From Planctomycetes bacterium syqfu (GTDB lineage Bacteria > Planctomycetota > Phycisphaerae > Phycisphaerales > Phycisphaeraceae), in assembly GCA_020974905.1 (NCBI GenBank), contig CP087563.1, forward strand, positions 4,836,001 to 4,900,000: a DNA stretch of 64,000 bases, written 5' to 3'. How positions within the stretch are numbered: the first letter of the stretch is position 1; every line of letters starts with the position of its first letter. The position numbers and the translations under genes were made by a program. Below, piece by piece: positions 26,359-35,619 of this stretch. The notes under the pieces were generated by a model. It saw only the letters and a list, made by a program, of their open reading frames with translations. It was not told where the DNA came from and ran no database searches.

Positions 26359-29094
26359 TTACGGTCCAATTTGTCTTGGGCGTTCAGGTTTAGGCACGAA
26401 ATCTTTCATCAAGGCGTCAAGGTCCGGGAGTTGCGGTTGCTCGCCAGCACGCAATTGGTTCTCTGCTTCAGTCAGAAGCTTAACGCGTAATTGTTTGTGT
26501 AGTCTCTGTTTTTCTTCCAGACTTTTATTGCCATAGGGATTGGCCATAGTCCTGATGTCAACCACCACTCCCCAGTCATCCGTGTTGGTATAGGCATGAG
26601 TTTCGATTTTCAGTCGGCTGTAGACCTGCTGGTTTCGTGATGAGACATAAAGATAAAACTCTTTCTTCTTATTCGAAAACTCAAGCTCTACCTGATGGGT
26701 TTGCTTCACAGGTTCATCCGGGAATCGGTAGTACTTGTTCTCCGAAGTGATGAGGCCACAACCTTGAGTTGCTGTGAAACTGAGAATAGCGCCGGTGTTC
26801 TGGGCGTTGGGTTGAGCACTCACCGTCAAGTCTTTGACATAGGGTGGATCGGTTGCCTTGTTCTCATCCCATCGCTTGGCATGGTTCTCCCAGCTAAGTG
26901 GTGTCATCATTTGTGGTCGAATCACGTCAATGAAATAAGTGGGACGATTAGCACGCAGGTACTTTTCATAGAGATGTCCCTGACTTAAACACATCGGTTC
27001 TTGTGGCTGACGCAATGTGAATATTTGGACTTTCTTCTGGTATGTTTTGTAGCTGGTTGAGCTGTAATAATCCCAGTATGAACGGTCCCACCTTTTGTTT
27101 GTTTGTATGTAACCATCTTTTTGTATGTCTTGAAGATCGATTCTGCTGCCTTTGATATCTTTGATTTCAAAGTAACCGTCTGCGTTAGTTTTGATATGTT
27201 TGGTTTGAGAATTGATATTCTTTTTCTGATCTTTCGAGTAATGCTTGATGCTGTAGATGACTGTCGCGTCAGTGATGGGTTTGTCGTGATTGTCAATAAC
27301 CTGGCCTCGCAGATAGATGGGGACGTCTTTGTTTTTCTCCGCCTTGTTGCTTTGGCGTTGCTTTACTTCTGCAATTTCTTGTTTGGCTGCTTCGATGTCC
27401 GGTAACGCCGGTTTTATGCCTGCATGGATGTTGCTAATGGCTTTGGCGGTGATGAACTGCTGGACTTTCCAGTCTACTTCTTCTCTTGTCATCTTTTCAA
27501 GATAGGGTTGGCCAAAGAGATTGGATTGCGTTGTGACTTGAAGGGATGCATACCATTTATTTGTTTTGCTATCGACGGAGCAGTTGATGGTGGTTTGCAG
27601 GAGCGAGTAAACCTGTTTGTTGCGAGAGTGCAAAACCAATCGTTTTTCAATTCGTTCTCTAGAATTGATAGAGATGGACCACTCATTTTGGTATCCATTA
27701 TCAGGAGCTGTAAAGCATGTTGAATCAACTTCGGTAATGCCACCTGTGTCGTCAGCTTTAAGCTTGATAATGACCGCTTGTTTTTCAGTGTCATAGGTGG
27801 TTTGCGTATAAAGGTCCGCATGGAAATATTCCCGGTCACGTCCATATTGATCTTCACCTTTTGGGAGACGAGAACGTTTGTTATCAACCAGATTCCAATA
27901 GTAGACCGAGTTGGATTTGGTCCGTACATTAATGGAACCGGTGATTAAGCACGCAGACTTTGCTTTTTTCCTCATGCGGAAAATGACGGGTTTTTCTGTG
28001 TCAGGCTGATGCCCCTTATCGTCTTTGGGACTGTAGTTAAATGAGCGATCGGGGTTGGCTTTGAATTCGTATTCGTAACCATCTTTGACGATTTTTTCCA
28101 GATAGAGCAGATGTCCTTTGAGATCCTTGACGGTGTACTGGCCGTTTGCGTCTGTTTGAAATGAAAAATGCGTGATATTCATGTTGTAGATGCCTTTGGG
28201 GTCGGCATGACGTGTGTTCATGACGACTGTGGCGTCGGGCACGGGATCGTTATTTTGATCCAGGACTTTGCCATAGAAAACAATGTCTGCATCCTGTGCT
28301 TGCATGAGGGTATTTATTTGCTCACTGTAAAGCATGGCTTGGGCATACTCTTTGAGTACAGCTGATAATGATGCGTATTGTTGATAGGCTTGCTTAGCTT
28401 GATCAGTCGCTTGCTTGAGTTTTTCCGGCATGGGATGTTGATCGAGATAGGCTTGAGCCATGGGGTAATAGAGTTGGTCACCGGCCTGAGAATATAAAGC
28501 ACCTTGGAGTTCTCTTGGTATGTTGGCGTCTTTGAAACTGGATTCGATATTGATCTTGGCTTGCTGGAATTGATCTTTATGAAGTACGACATATTCAGCA
28601 GCAACTTCCGAATCGGTTTTCCCTTCGAGTGTCAGCCCAACGGCATGAGGATTGTCAGGTTGCTTCAGATACCAGCCAATAATTGCTGCACTGTCTCGAT
28701 ATTGCACAGCGCGTGATATCGTGCTTAGTTCGATACGTTTTTTGATTTCCTCGACAAGTTGCTGAGCACGTTTGCGATCCGGTTGTTTGTCGAGATAGTC
28801 ATTGAGAAATTTCTCGTAACGCTCTTGTGATTTTTTGCGATTGGGTGGATTGTCGAAACGGTTTTTGTGATAGGCGATGTAGTACGTCCAGTCTGATTGT
28901 TTGAGTTCTTCTTCAGTCTTTCTGAGATTTTGCTGTGCAAGCCGATACGTTTTGGAAATTTCAACAGCTTGTTGCATCTCCTCTTTGGTATGTGCGTATG
29001 CTGCGTAATTGGTTTGCGCCGATATCAAGGAGCAAAGTGGAAACGTGAATAGTGAAATGATGATGAAGCAATGCAGTTGCAAGTGACGTGTCAT
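26359..29094 (-). CDS. secreted protein with two carboxypeptidase-regulatory-like domains
   Basis: Exported protein of 911 residues with a signal peptide (about 1-26, ending ISAQ). The N-terminal 250 residues are helical and charged (possible coiled coil). Then comes an Ig-like CarboxypepD_reg-type domain (about 270-345; YGKVLDQNNDPVPDATV, TDANGQYTVKDLKG, KDGYEYE), a beta-rich region, a second copy (about 592-670; RGQVIDNHDKPITDATV, TNADGYFEIKDIKG, KDGYIQT), and a matching beta-rich region. It is therefore an internal duplication of a domain-plus-strand unit. AT-rich against its surroundings. A GGGAGG site precedes the ATG. Probably cell-surface or periplasmic; function unknown. Confidence 0.8.
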   Translation of the reverse strand: MTRHLQLHCFIIISLFTFPLCSLISAQTNYAAYAHTKEEMQQAVEISKTYRLAQQNLRKTEEELKQSDWTYYIAYHKNRFDNPPNRKKSQERYEKFLNDYLDKQPDRKRAQQLVEEIKKRIELSTISRAVQYRDSAAIIGWYLKQPDNPHAVGLTLEGKTDSEVAAEYVVLHKDQFQQAKINIESSFKDANIPRELQGALYSQAGDQLYYPMAQAYLDQHPMPEKLKQATDQAKQAYQQYASLSAVLKEYAQAMLYSEQINTLMQAQDADIVFYGKVLDQNNDPVPDATVVMNTRHADPKGIYNMNITHFSFQTDANGQYTVKDLKGHLLYLEKIVKDGYEYEFKANPDRSFNYSPKDDKGHQPDTEKPVIFRMRKKAKSACLITGSINVRTKSNSVYYWNLVDNKRSRLPKGEDQYGRDREYFHADLYTQTTYDTEKQAVIIKLKADDTGGITEVDSTCFTAPDNGYQNEWSISINSRERIEKRLVLHSRNKQVYSLLQTTINCSVDSKTNKWYASLQVTTQSNLFGQPYLEKMTREEVDWKVQQFITAKAISNIHAGIKPALPDIEAAKQEIAEVKQRQSNKAEKNKDVPIYLRGQVIDNHDKPITDATVIYSIKHYSKDQKKNINSQTKHIKTNADGYFEIKDIKGSRIDLQDIQKDGYIQTNKRWDRSYWDYYSSTSYKTYQKKVQIFTLRQPQEPMCLSQGHLYEKYLRANRPTYFIDVIRPQMMTPLSWENHAKRWDENKATDPPYVKDLTVSAQPNAQNTGAILSFTATQGCGLITSENKYYRFPDEPVKQTHQVELEFSNKKKEFYLYVSSRNQQVYSRLKIETHAYTNTDDWGVVVDIRTMANPYGNKSLEEKQRLHKQLRVKLLTEAENQLRAGEQPQLPDLDALMKDFVPKPERPRQIGP

Positions 29095-29183
29095 ATGTCC
29101 TCCCGAAAGACTGTTAGACGGATCAACAGATAAGAATATACGGATACATCCTAGTTGATCTTTTGCGCATTGGCTATGAAAAC

Positions 29184-30365
29184 TCAGGCTAAATGAGTCA
29201 GCAGTTTGTCGGCTGCTTCGGTTGAAAAGACTTTGCCCTCAAAAGCACTGATGACCTTGGCTAACTCGGCTTGTTGGTGTTGTCGGGTTGCTTCACTGGC
29301 TAAAAGCTTGTCGACTTCTTCGATGACGGGGGCGACTTTGCCGAAGTGGGGGACGAGTTCGGTGATGACGCGGGTACCAGACTGCCACTCGCTGATGAGA
29401 TTGGGCAAGGTGAAGGTATGTTGGGTGACGAGCCAGCGGCCAAGGGCGTGGTAGAGGAAGCGGGAGGCGTTGAACATGGCGACCATGGGTTTGCCGTGGG
29501 CGGCGATTTGGAGGGTCACCGTGCCGGAGGTTGCTAACGCGACGTTGGACCAGCGGAGGACGGATTCGGTTTGGCCGATGGTCAGTTGAAGGCGATCTTG
29601 CCAGAGATCATCACAGCCTTGCTCGGTGGTGATGGTTTTGATCATGTCTGCCAAACGTTGATCCAATGCCGCGACGACAACTTGTAACTTGTCTTCACCG
29701 GGATGACGCTTAAGCAGTTCACGACAGGCCTGCACCATGGTCGGCCAATTCTTTGCAATCTCGCCACGACGCGAACCGGGGAGCATGATCAGGCGGAGCT
29801 CACTTTGCGGTAAATCGTGGGCTTCGTCATCGCTGCCGGGTGCGTGACAATTGGGGTCAAATACCGGATGCCCAATGAACGTGGCAGGGACGTTGTGCTT
29901 TGCAAACCAATCCGGTTCAAACGGCAGTAAACACAAAATGCCATCCGACCATTTCTGTAAACGACGCACACGCCATGCCGCCCATGCCCAGACTTGCGGG
30001 GCGACTAAGTGAATCACCTTTGCCCCCGGAACACTCGTTTTGACCAACTTACAGATCGACCAGTTGGCAGCGGGAGAATCAACAGGGATGAGCATGTCGA
30101 TGGGATTCTCTGCTAACCAACCTTTGAGCGTTTTGAGACGCTGTTGATGCGTCTTGTATTGGCTTAACGCGCTGAGTCCCATGGCTGCGTGATCGGTGGT
30201 GTGTTCAAGTAAATCAGCACCCGCGTCTTTGAGTTTGTTGCCACCCAGTGCATGGATTTGCAGGGCCGGATCGCGGGTGAGCAGTTCACGGACCACACCT
30301 GCTGCCAGGGCATCGCCACTGGGCTCAAAGGCGGTGATCAAAATTCGTTTGGGATTCGTCGTCAT
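29184..30365 (-). CDS. lpxB: lipid-A-disaccharide synthase
   Basis: Family 19 glycosyltransferase of 393 residues. It joins UDP-2,3-diacylglucosamine and lipid X at the inner face of the membrane, so the organism makes lipid A. Motifs include EPSGDALAAGVVRELL (about 10-25), HLVAPQVWAWAAWRVRRL, LLPFEPDWF, FIGHPVFD, MLPGSRRGEI and SGTVTLQIAAHGKPMV. The start at 30365 (MTTNPKRILITAFEPSGD) places the first motif normally; 13 in-frame codons upstream are not conserved in character. Its last codons are duplicated in decayed form near 26265-26325. Confidence 0.94.
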   Translation of the reverse strand: MTTNPKRILITAFEPSGDALAAGVVRELLTRDPALQIHALGGNKLKDAGADLLEHTTDHAAMGLSALSQYKTHQQRLKTLKGWLAENPIDMLIPVDSPAANWSICKLVKTSVPGAKVIHLVAPQVWAWAAWRVRRLQKWSDGILCLLPFEPDWFAKHNVPATFIGHPVFDPNCHAPGSDDEAHDLPQSELRLIMLPGSRRGEIAKNWPTMVQACRELLKRHPGEDKLQVVVAALDQRLADMIKTITTEQGCDDLWQDRLQLTIGQTESVLRWSNVALATSGTVTLQIAAHGKPMVAMFNASRFLYHALGRWLVTQHTFTLPNLISEWQSGTRVITELVPHFGKVAPVIEEVDKLLASEATRQHQQAELAKVISAFEGKVFSTEAADKLLTHLA

Positions 30366-30445
30366 CAGGTTAATTACAGTACCATGATTAAATGTGTGAT
30401 GCATGTGTCACATGTGATGGATCGGTAAAACTTCGCAGGAGCGCA

Positions 30446-30461
30446 AAACCGCAAGCGGTTT
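30446..30461. repeat. AAACCGCAAGCGGTTT palindrome in an SDR leader
   Basis: Copy of the small palindrome also found at 650-665. It lies between a possible Shine-Dalgarno (GCAGGAG, 30436-30442) and the ATG at 30469. Folding of the palindrome would bring the two to normal spacing. Confidence 0.55.
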
Positions 30462-30468
30462 AAAAGAC

Positions 30469-31248
30469 ATGTCACCCAAACAACCCATCATCTGGATCAC
30501 CGGCGCCAGCAGTGGCATTGGTGCGGAATTGGCCAAGCAACTTTCCCCGCGCGCCAATCGCGTGGTGTTATTCGCGCGTCGCAAGGATCGACTCGATGCG
30601 CTGGCGGAGTTGTTACCCAACGTGGAACCGGTGGCATTGGATTTGTCGGACGCTGCAGCGATTTCGCAGATCATCCCGCAGGTGATGGACGAATTTGGTC
30701 ATCCCGATGTGCTGTTTAACAACGCGGGGTTTGGGGACTATCGCCCGGTGGCCCAAATCACTGAAATCGAGCATCAACAGATCATGCAGGTGAACTACCA
30801 CGCGCCTGCGTCGTTGATTCATCATGTCTTGCCGGGCATGCTCAAAGCCAATCATGGTCATGTGATCAACATCGCTTCCATCGCTGCGAAGTTCGGCCCC
30901 TGGGGGCATGGCCCGTACGCGGCTGCCAAAGCAGGGCTCATCGCACTGACGCAGAGTCTGGCAATTGAGCACCAGGGCATTGACGTGCATTTTTCCTATG
31001 TCTGCCCCGGCATTATCAAGACGGAGTTTTTCGACACACATGGCTATGACACACCACACATGCAAAAGCAGGTTGCCAAGCATGGGATCGCCGTGGAGAA
31101 GGCGGTAAAGAAAATCGTGAAGCTGCTGGACAAACCCAGGCTGGAGTTATGCGTGCCCGGACATTACCGCATGCTCGATTGGGTCAAGGCCATCAGTCCG
31201 TCATTGGCGATGAAGTTGGTTGCTGGTGGCAGTCGACCGGGTGAATAG
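30469..31248 (+). CDS. short-chain dehydrogenase/reductase
   Basis: Classical SDR oxidoreductase of 259 residues using NAD(P). Cofactor motif TGASSGIGAELA (about 11-22), ARRKDR after strand 2 (suggesting NADP preference), NNAG (about 84-87), and catalytic Ser in NIASIAAK with Tyr-x-x-x-Lys in YAAAKAG. The C-terminal CPGIIKTEFF is typical. The substrate is not predictable. Divergent from lpxB. The start is fixed by the Rossmann strand beginning at residue 6. Confidence 0.88.
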   Translation: MSPKQPIIWITGASSGIGAELAKQLSPRANRVVLFARRKDRLDALAELLPNVEPVALDLSDAAAISQIIPQVMDEFGHPDVLFNNAGFGDYRPVAQITEIEHQQIMQVNYHAPASLIHHVLPGMLKANHGHVINIASIAAKFGPWGHGPYAAAKAGLIALTQSLAIEHQGIDVHFSYVCPGIIKTEFFDTHGYDTPHMQKQVAKHGIAVEKAVKKIVKLLDKPRLELCVPGHYRMLDWVKAISPSLAMKLVAGGSRPGE

Positions 31249-31591
31249 TTGATCGCCGTGTTCAAGGCAATTTTTGCCACAGATACACACAGATCAACAC
31301 AGATAAAAAGGTAGAAACGATTTGTCACGTCATTGCAGGCGAGCCGCGTCGTGTCGACGCGGGATTGAGCGAAGCTCAAATGTGATTGATTAGATGAGGT
31401 CATACAAAAACTAATTTCGACTACGTCGCATCCCGCGGTGACACACCGCGGCTCACCTGAGGGGCTATCAAAAAACTTCTCTCTTAACTCTGCGTTCTCT
31501 GCGCCTCTGCGGTAAAAAATGTCTTGAAAAAAATCCCACGAACGCAGGGGCATTCATGGGATTGAATTGATTTGAGTTGTCGCTTGAAGCG
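31249..31591. other. intergenic gap built from nested repeats
   Basis: This 343-nt gap between convergent genes holds the inverted repeat at 31336-31459, flanked by host-wide words GCCACAGATACACACAGATC (about 31276) and CTCTGCGCCTCTGCGG (about 31498), which are partly complementary and form a weak outer pair. No gene is seen. Confidence 0.6.
31336..31459. repeat. CAGGCGAGCCGCG inverted-repeat element, copy 2
   Basis: Left arm CAGGCGAGCCGCG and right arm CGCGGCTCACCTG are near-perfect complements. The left half continues GGGATTGAGCGAAGCTCAAA, as in the copy at 24585-24715. The loop sequence differs between copies. Confidence 0.8.
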
Positions 31592-32200
31592 TTATCGCAT
31601 GATCCAGGTGTCGGCCTTGCGTTTGATGGCCTGGTATTGGGGGTGGGTGCCCGTGCCGGGGACGTCGTAGATGAGCATGCGGGTCTTACGCAGCAGGACA
31701 GGTTCCTTTTGGTCCTTGACCTTGAGCTTGGCGGTTTCGCCACTGAGACCTGCAATGAAGATGCGCATCTCCTTGACGTCTTTACCAAAGTGAGGCCAGA
31801 TCGCCACGGAGGTCTTGGCAAAGTCTTTACCCTGGAGCAACTCACCGACGACTTGCAGCGGGCTGAGCATCAGCGGGTTGCGTTCTTTTTGCTGGATCGC
31901 CTTGAACACCGACGCGGGGATGTCCGCACCAGCCTGGACGATTTCGCCATTGTCATAGGAGACGGTGACATCGGGGATGTACAGGTGATCGTCACCGGTG
32001 TGGTTGGTCACGGTGTAGGCCAGATACCAGTACCACTGGATATTGCCCTTGGGGCTGCGGATGGCAATGGGCTGAGGCGCAGCATATTCGAAGTCCAACT
32101 GGTAGTCGGAGGGGACGATCTGCGGCTGGGGGGCAGCCTGGCTGGACGCAGTGATGATGAACAAAGTCAGCATCGCAACGCAAAGTCGCGTGATTTTCAT
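31592..32200 (-). CDS. secreted protein of unknown function
   Basis: Protein of 202 residues with a signal peptide (about 1-23, ending SQAA). The mature part is beta-rich, with YQLDFEYAAPQPIAIRSPKG, WYWYLAYTVTNHTGDDHLYIPDV and a C-terminal RIFIAGLSGETAK segment. It suggests an immunoglobulin-like or carbohydrate-binding fold but matches no family that can be named here. An AGGAAG site supports the ATG at 32200; 23 upstream in-frame codons are rejected because they precede the signal peptide. Confidence 0.7.
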   Translation of the reverse strand: MKITRLCVAMLTLFIITASSQAAPQPQIVPSDYQLDFEYAAPQPIAIRSPKGNIQWYWYLAYTVTNHTGDDHLYIPDVTVSYDNGEIVQAGADIPASVFKAIQQKERNPLMLSPLQVVGELLQGKDFAKTSVAIWPHFGKDVKEMRIFIAGLSGETAKLKVKDQKEPVLLRKTRMLIYDVPGTGTHPQYQAIKRKADTWIMR

Positions 32201-32317
32201 GTTTTGCTTCCTATACTGACAGTGGTTGCGGTCGGGTATGATATTGTAAAGCCGTCCGTGACGACTCACAACTGTTATCAGAGTCTTCTGACTTGTAAGT
32301 TTTTGACGGGATGCCCC

Positions 32318-33313
32318 ATGGCAACGTTGGATTCAACCATGCTCGATTACGAAAAGCCTGATGCGATGCGATATATCCGTGTCCACGGGCCGATGCATCG
32401 TGCTGCCCTGGGGATGCTGCTGACCGGTAAGCCCGACAGCACGGACCCGGCGGTCAAGCAGTTCGTCAACTTTGCTAAGCAGCAGGACATGAACATCGAC
32501 GAATGCTGGGCCGCGTGCCACTTGGATCTGATTCAGGCCTCGCTGCTGCTGGTCCCCTCGGCAGGTAAAACGAGCATGGCGTTTATGAGCAGTGTCCCAG
32601 CACGCAAATATGTCCAGACCATGGGCAAGCTCATTGCCAATGCCTGCCAGGTGCAGGACGGCAAGCAAACCCGCATCATCCAGGCTTTGCTCGAATCCAA
32701 TCAACGCTTTGAGTTACTGGCTTTGGAAGAGGCCGGCTTCAAGCATCTGGCTCACCTGATTTACATGCAGCGTTACGTCACCGCTTCGGATCGTACGTCT
32801 GAGAAGTTGAATCTCGGGGACAACATTACCGTGTACAACTGGTCGGAAGATAACCGCCAACTGTTTGCAGATGCGATTTTGGCAAGCTATGTCGACACGC
32901 TGGATTGTCCTGCGTTGCTTGGTGTTCGTGATATCAACGATGTCATTGCTGGACACATGGCAGCTGGTGAGTTTGATCCGTCCCGCTGGTTTGCGTTGTA
33001 TGACGGTGAAACACCATTGGGGGTGATGCTGCTCAATCGCATTGCTCACCGCAGTGCGCTGGAGTTGGTTTACCTTGGCTTGGCACCGGTGGCACGCGGG
33101 CGCGGGTTGGCCAAACAACTCATGCAACATGCCATGAACATCACCGCCCAGCACAACGCCTGTCAGATTCTCATGGCAGTGGATCAGGAAAATCAACCCG
33201 CCCGCAAACTCTACCAACGCATGGGCTTTGCACGCGGTGAGAAGAAGACCGCGATGATCTACATTCTCGATGAGAATAAGAACGCACCCGCGTCATGCGA
33301 TGTGTCCGCGTGA
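32318..33313 (+). CDS. GNAT-family N-acetyltransferase
   Basis: Protein of 331 residues. The C-terminal half (about 190-315) is a GNAT acetyltransferase: LVYLGLAPVARGRGLAKQLMQHA holds the acetyl-CoA R/Q-x-x-G-x-A loop, and MAVDQENQPARKLYQRMGF is the usual last motif. The N-terminal half (about 1-150) resembles a degenerate GNAT domain (LLLVPSAGKTSMAFMSS, LEEAGFKHLAHLIYMQR), so it is probably a tandem-GNAT protein like mycothiol synthase or plant GCN5-like pairs. The acceptor is unknown. The ATG at 32318 is used; the frame runs open far upstream antisense to the neighbouring gene. Confidence 0.8.
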   Translation: MATLDSTMLDYEKPDAMRYIRVHGPMHRAALGMLLTGKPDSTDPAVKQFVNFAKQQDMNIDECWAACHLDLIQASLLLVPSAGKTSMAFMSSVPARKYVQTMGKLIANACQVQDGKQTRIIQALLESNQRFELLALEEAGFKHLAHLIYMQRYVTASDRTSEKLNLGDNITVYNWSEDNRQLFADAILASYVDTLDCPALLGVRDINDVIAGHMAAGEFDPSRWFALYDGETPLGVMLLNRIAHRSALELVYLGLAPVARGRGLAKQLMQHAMNITAQHNACQILMAVDQENQPARKLYQRMGFARGEKKTAMIYILDENKNAPASCDVSA

Positions 33314-33514
33314 GTGTTTTTGAGCATTTGATCAACATGATTTGTTTTAAATCATCTTTTATCACATTCAATAGCTGCAACATGACATGTTGCTGAAACT
33401 GCGCAGCAGTTTATCGTCTTGCTTTGGTGCGTTCGTGCGTTGTGTTATCTACGTTGCGTTAACAAGGCAACCCGTGCCGCGGGAGTGACACGGCTTTGGG
33501 CGCGTGATGTCATG

Positions 33515-34369
33515 TTATTGATTGGCTTCAATCACCATGTTATCAATCAGGCGGACGTTCCCGACTTTGCCTGCCACGAGGGCGACGATGCTCCCACTCA
33601 GAGAGATGTCGATGTTGTCCAACTCGCGCAGCGTGTGGGCATGTCGGATCACCGCATAGTCCACTGCAACGTGATGGGCTTGCATGACCTGCTTCATCAC
33701 CTGTTCAATGATCATGGGGTCCGACTCACCAGCATGGACCATTTGCACCGCTTCCTTCAGTGCTTTGGATAAGCCCAATGCATGCTGACGCTGATCACCT
33801 TCCAGATACACATTGCGGGAAGACATCGCCAAACCATCATCTTCACGGATCGTCGGGCAGGCTTCAATCTGGATATCAAATGCCAGGTCTTGGACCATCG
33901 CACGGAGAATGGTCAGTTGCTGATAATCTTTCATCCCAAAGCAGGCTGCATGCGGTTTGACCATGTTAAAAAACTTGGCCACCACGCGACACACACCTGC
34001 AAAATGCGTCGGCCGAGACGCGCCTTCCAATACCTGCGCAAGCTCGGGAATGTTCACATCACAGCCAACAACCTCCGGCGGGTACATCGCATCCACCGTC
34101 GGCGCAAAGAGTCCGTCAACCCCTGAATCCAGGCATTTTTTGACATCCGCTTCAAACGGGCGCGGGTATTTCTCCAGGTCTTCATGCGGTGCAAATTGCG
34201 TTGGGTTAACGAACAGACTCACGATGACGGTGTGCCCGATTTCGTGGGCACGTTTGATCAGTGAGACATGCCCATCATGCAGCGCCCCCATGGTCGGCAC
34301 CAATGCCACACGCCCATGTGCCTTGGCACGATATTCGCGTAAACTCGCAACGTCTTTTGCAATCCACAT
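33515..34369 (-). CDS. panC: pantoate--beta-alanine ligase
   Basis: Pantothenate (vitamin B5 and CoA) synthesis enzyme of 284 residues joining pantoate and beta-alanine with ATP. The HIGH-like motif is PTMGALHDGHVSLI (about 25-38), followed by VSLFVNPTQFAPHEDLEKYPR, GVCRVVAKFFNMVKPHAACFGMKDYQQL and the KMSKS-like MSSRNVYL. Length and order are canonical. No panB or panD is adjacent. Confidence 0.95.
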   Translation of the reverse strand: MWIAKDVASLREYRAKAHGRVALVPTMGALHDGHVSLIKRAHEIGHTVIVSLFVNPTQFAPHEDLEKYPRPFEADVKKCLDSGVDGLFAPTVDAMYPPEVVGCDVNIPELAQVLEGASRPTHFAGVCRVVAKFFNMVKPHAACFGMKDYQQLTILRAMVQDLAFDIQIEACPTIREDDGLAMSSRNVYLEGDQRQHALGLSKALKEAVQMVHAGESDPMIIEQVMKQVMQAHHVAVDYAVIRHAHTLRELDNIDISLSGSIVALVAGKVGNVRLIDNMVIEANQ

Positions 34370-34392
34370 GATGATGCACTTTCAAATCTATG

Positions 34393-34470
34393 CTGAGCAC
34401 CAGATGTTAATCTGGTGCAGGGGTTTTCCATTCCGCGTGACCTGCACCGCCTTGACATATTCTGGGGGGC
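34393..34470. repeat. GAGCACC inverted repeat
   Basis: TGAGCACCAGATGTTAATCT is followed by GGTGCA, then after a spacer by TGCACC...TGTGCTC, an imperfect partner. It is related to 3928-4003 and 57723-57800 and separates panC from the glycosyltransferase gene. Confidence 0.65.
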
Positions 34471-34480
34471 TGTGCTCGGG

Positions 34481-35602
34481 CTACGATGCGATCTCCGCAT
34501 TAAACGGGATCGCTTCGCCACTGATTTGTCGGTAGACGCTGATGGTTTCGAGCACCTGTTGAGCAGGCACATGATACTCATCAATCCATTCGCGACTCCG
34601 GCGACTGATGAATTGTAATTGGTCCCGATCTGCCAGTAATTCACAGAGCACGCGCTGCCAACGTTCCGCATCAGGTTGATCCAGCAGCCGCGCGGTTTGC
34701 CCATCGACCAGGTAATCCAGCCACGGGTCGATTTGCGCGATCACCGGGATGCCCTGTGCCATGGCCTGCAACGTCAATGACCGCGCATCCCCCAAAGCCT
34801 GGGGCGCGATGAGCATGTCCGCGTGAAGCATCAGGTCCCGATGCCCGGTGCGGTGAGGCACGAAGCTGAGATTGGGAAGCAGACCGCGCTTCCTGGCGGC
34901 ATGCCAGAACTTGTGCTGATCATGTCCCTGAATATCCAGGAAAACCTGCAGGTAATGATGCTTGGCGATGACATGGGTCAGCCCCATGAACAGTTGTTCG
35001 TAGGCGCTGTCGAACGTGCCGTTGCCGGTGACGATCAGGCAGGGGATCGGGTCCTGATCTTGTTCCGACTGCGCGTCTGCAGACAAAACCGGCGATTGGA
35101 AATTGGGTTTCTCCGGCAGGTGAACACCAATGCGCACCGTCTGAATCGATGCTTCGGTACCCAGGCGATCACGCAAGCCACGGGAGAGGGGCTCGGTTGC
35201 AGCAAGCCATGCAACACGCGCTTGACGGTATGACTTGTGCAATTTGGCAGCCAACTCCAGATCACGGCCACTGGACAGACTCAGTACCACAGGTAAGTCC
35301 ATCTTCACCGCCAACTCCAACGTCCCACGCCAGCAGCGACTTTCCAACGCATGGAGCACTGAGACATTCATCTCATTGAGTTTGTCTGCAATACGCTTCA
35401 AAAACCAACGTCGGAGTTTAAGCTTACCCAGATGGCCGTAGTGCAGCTTCTGTCCAAAGCTGGTGAGGTATTCATCGTCGGTCCCCTCGGGCACCACCTG
35501 CACCACGCGGACGTTCTCATCAAGCAATCCAACAATCAGATGCTTGAACTGTCCAGGCTCCTCGTCAAGCCAAATGTCATCAGTGATCAGCGCAACCTGC
35601 AT
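34481..35602 (-). CDS. glycosyltransferase, GT4-like
   Basis: GT-B-fold glycosyltransferase of 373 residues. The N-terminal domain starts MQVALITDDIW and contains VSVLHALESRCWRG and VLSLSSGRDLELA. The C-terminal domain has VRIGVHLPEKP, a strand/helix set with LIVTGNGTFDSAYEQL, HADMLIAPQALGDARSLTLQAMAQGIPVIA (the donor-binding E/G-x-x-x-L-x-x-x-E region in altered form) and GQTARLLDQPDAERW. It may act in glycan or envelope synthesis; donor and acceptor are unknown. The ATG at 35602 is chosen over the one at 35611. Confidence 0.78.
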   Translation of the reverse strand: MQVALITDDIWLDEEPGQFKHLIVGLLDENVRVVQVVPEGTDDEYLTSFGQKLHYGHLGKLKLRRWFLKRIADKLNEMNVSVLHALESRCWRGTLELAVKMDLPVVLSLSSGRDLELAAKLHKSYRQARVAWLAATEPLSRGLRDRLGTEASIQTVRIGVHLPEKPNFQSPVLSADAQSEQDQDPIPCLIVTGNGTFDSAYEQLFMGLTHVIAKHHYLQVFLDIQGHDQHKFWHAARKRGLLPNLSFVPHRTGHRDLMLHADMLIAPQALGDARSLTLQAMAQGIPVIAQIDPWLDYLVDGQTARLLDQPDAERWQRVLCELLADRDQLQFISRRSREWIDEYHVPAQQVLETISVYRQISGEAIPFNAEIAS

Positions 35603-35619
35603 ACAGACCATTGTAAGAC

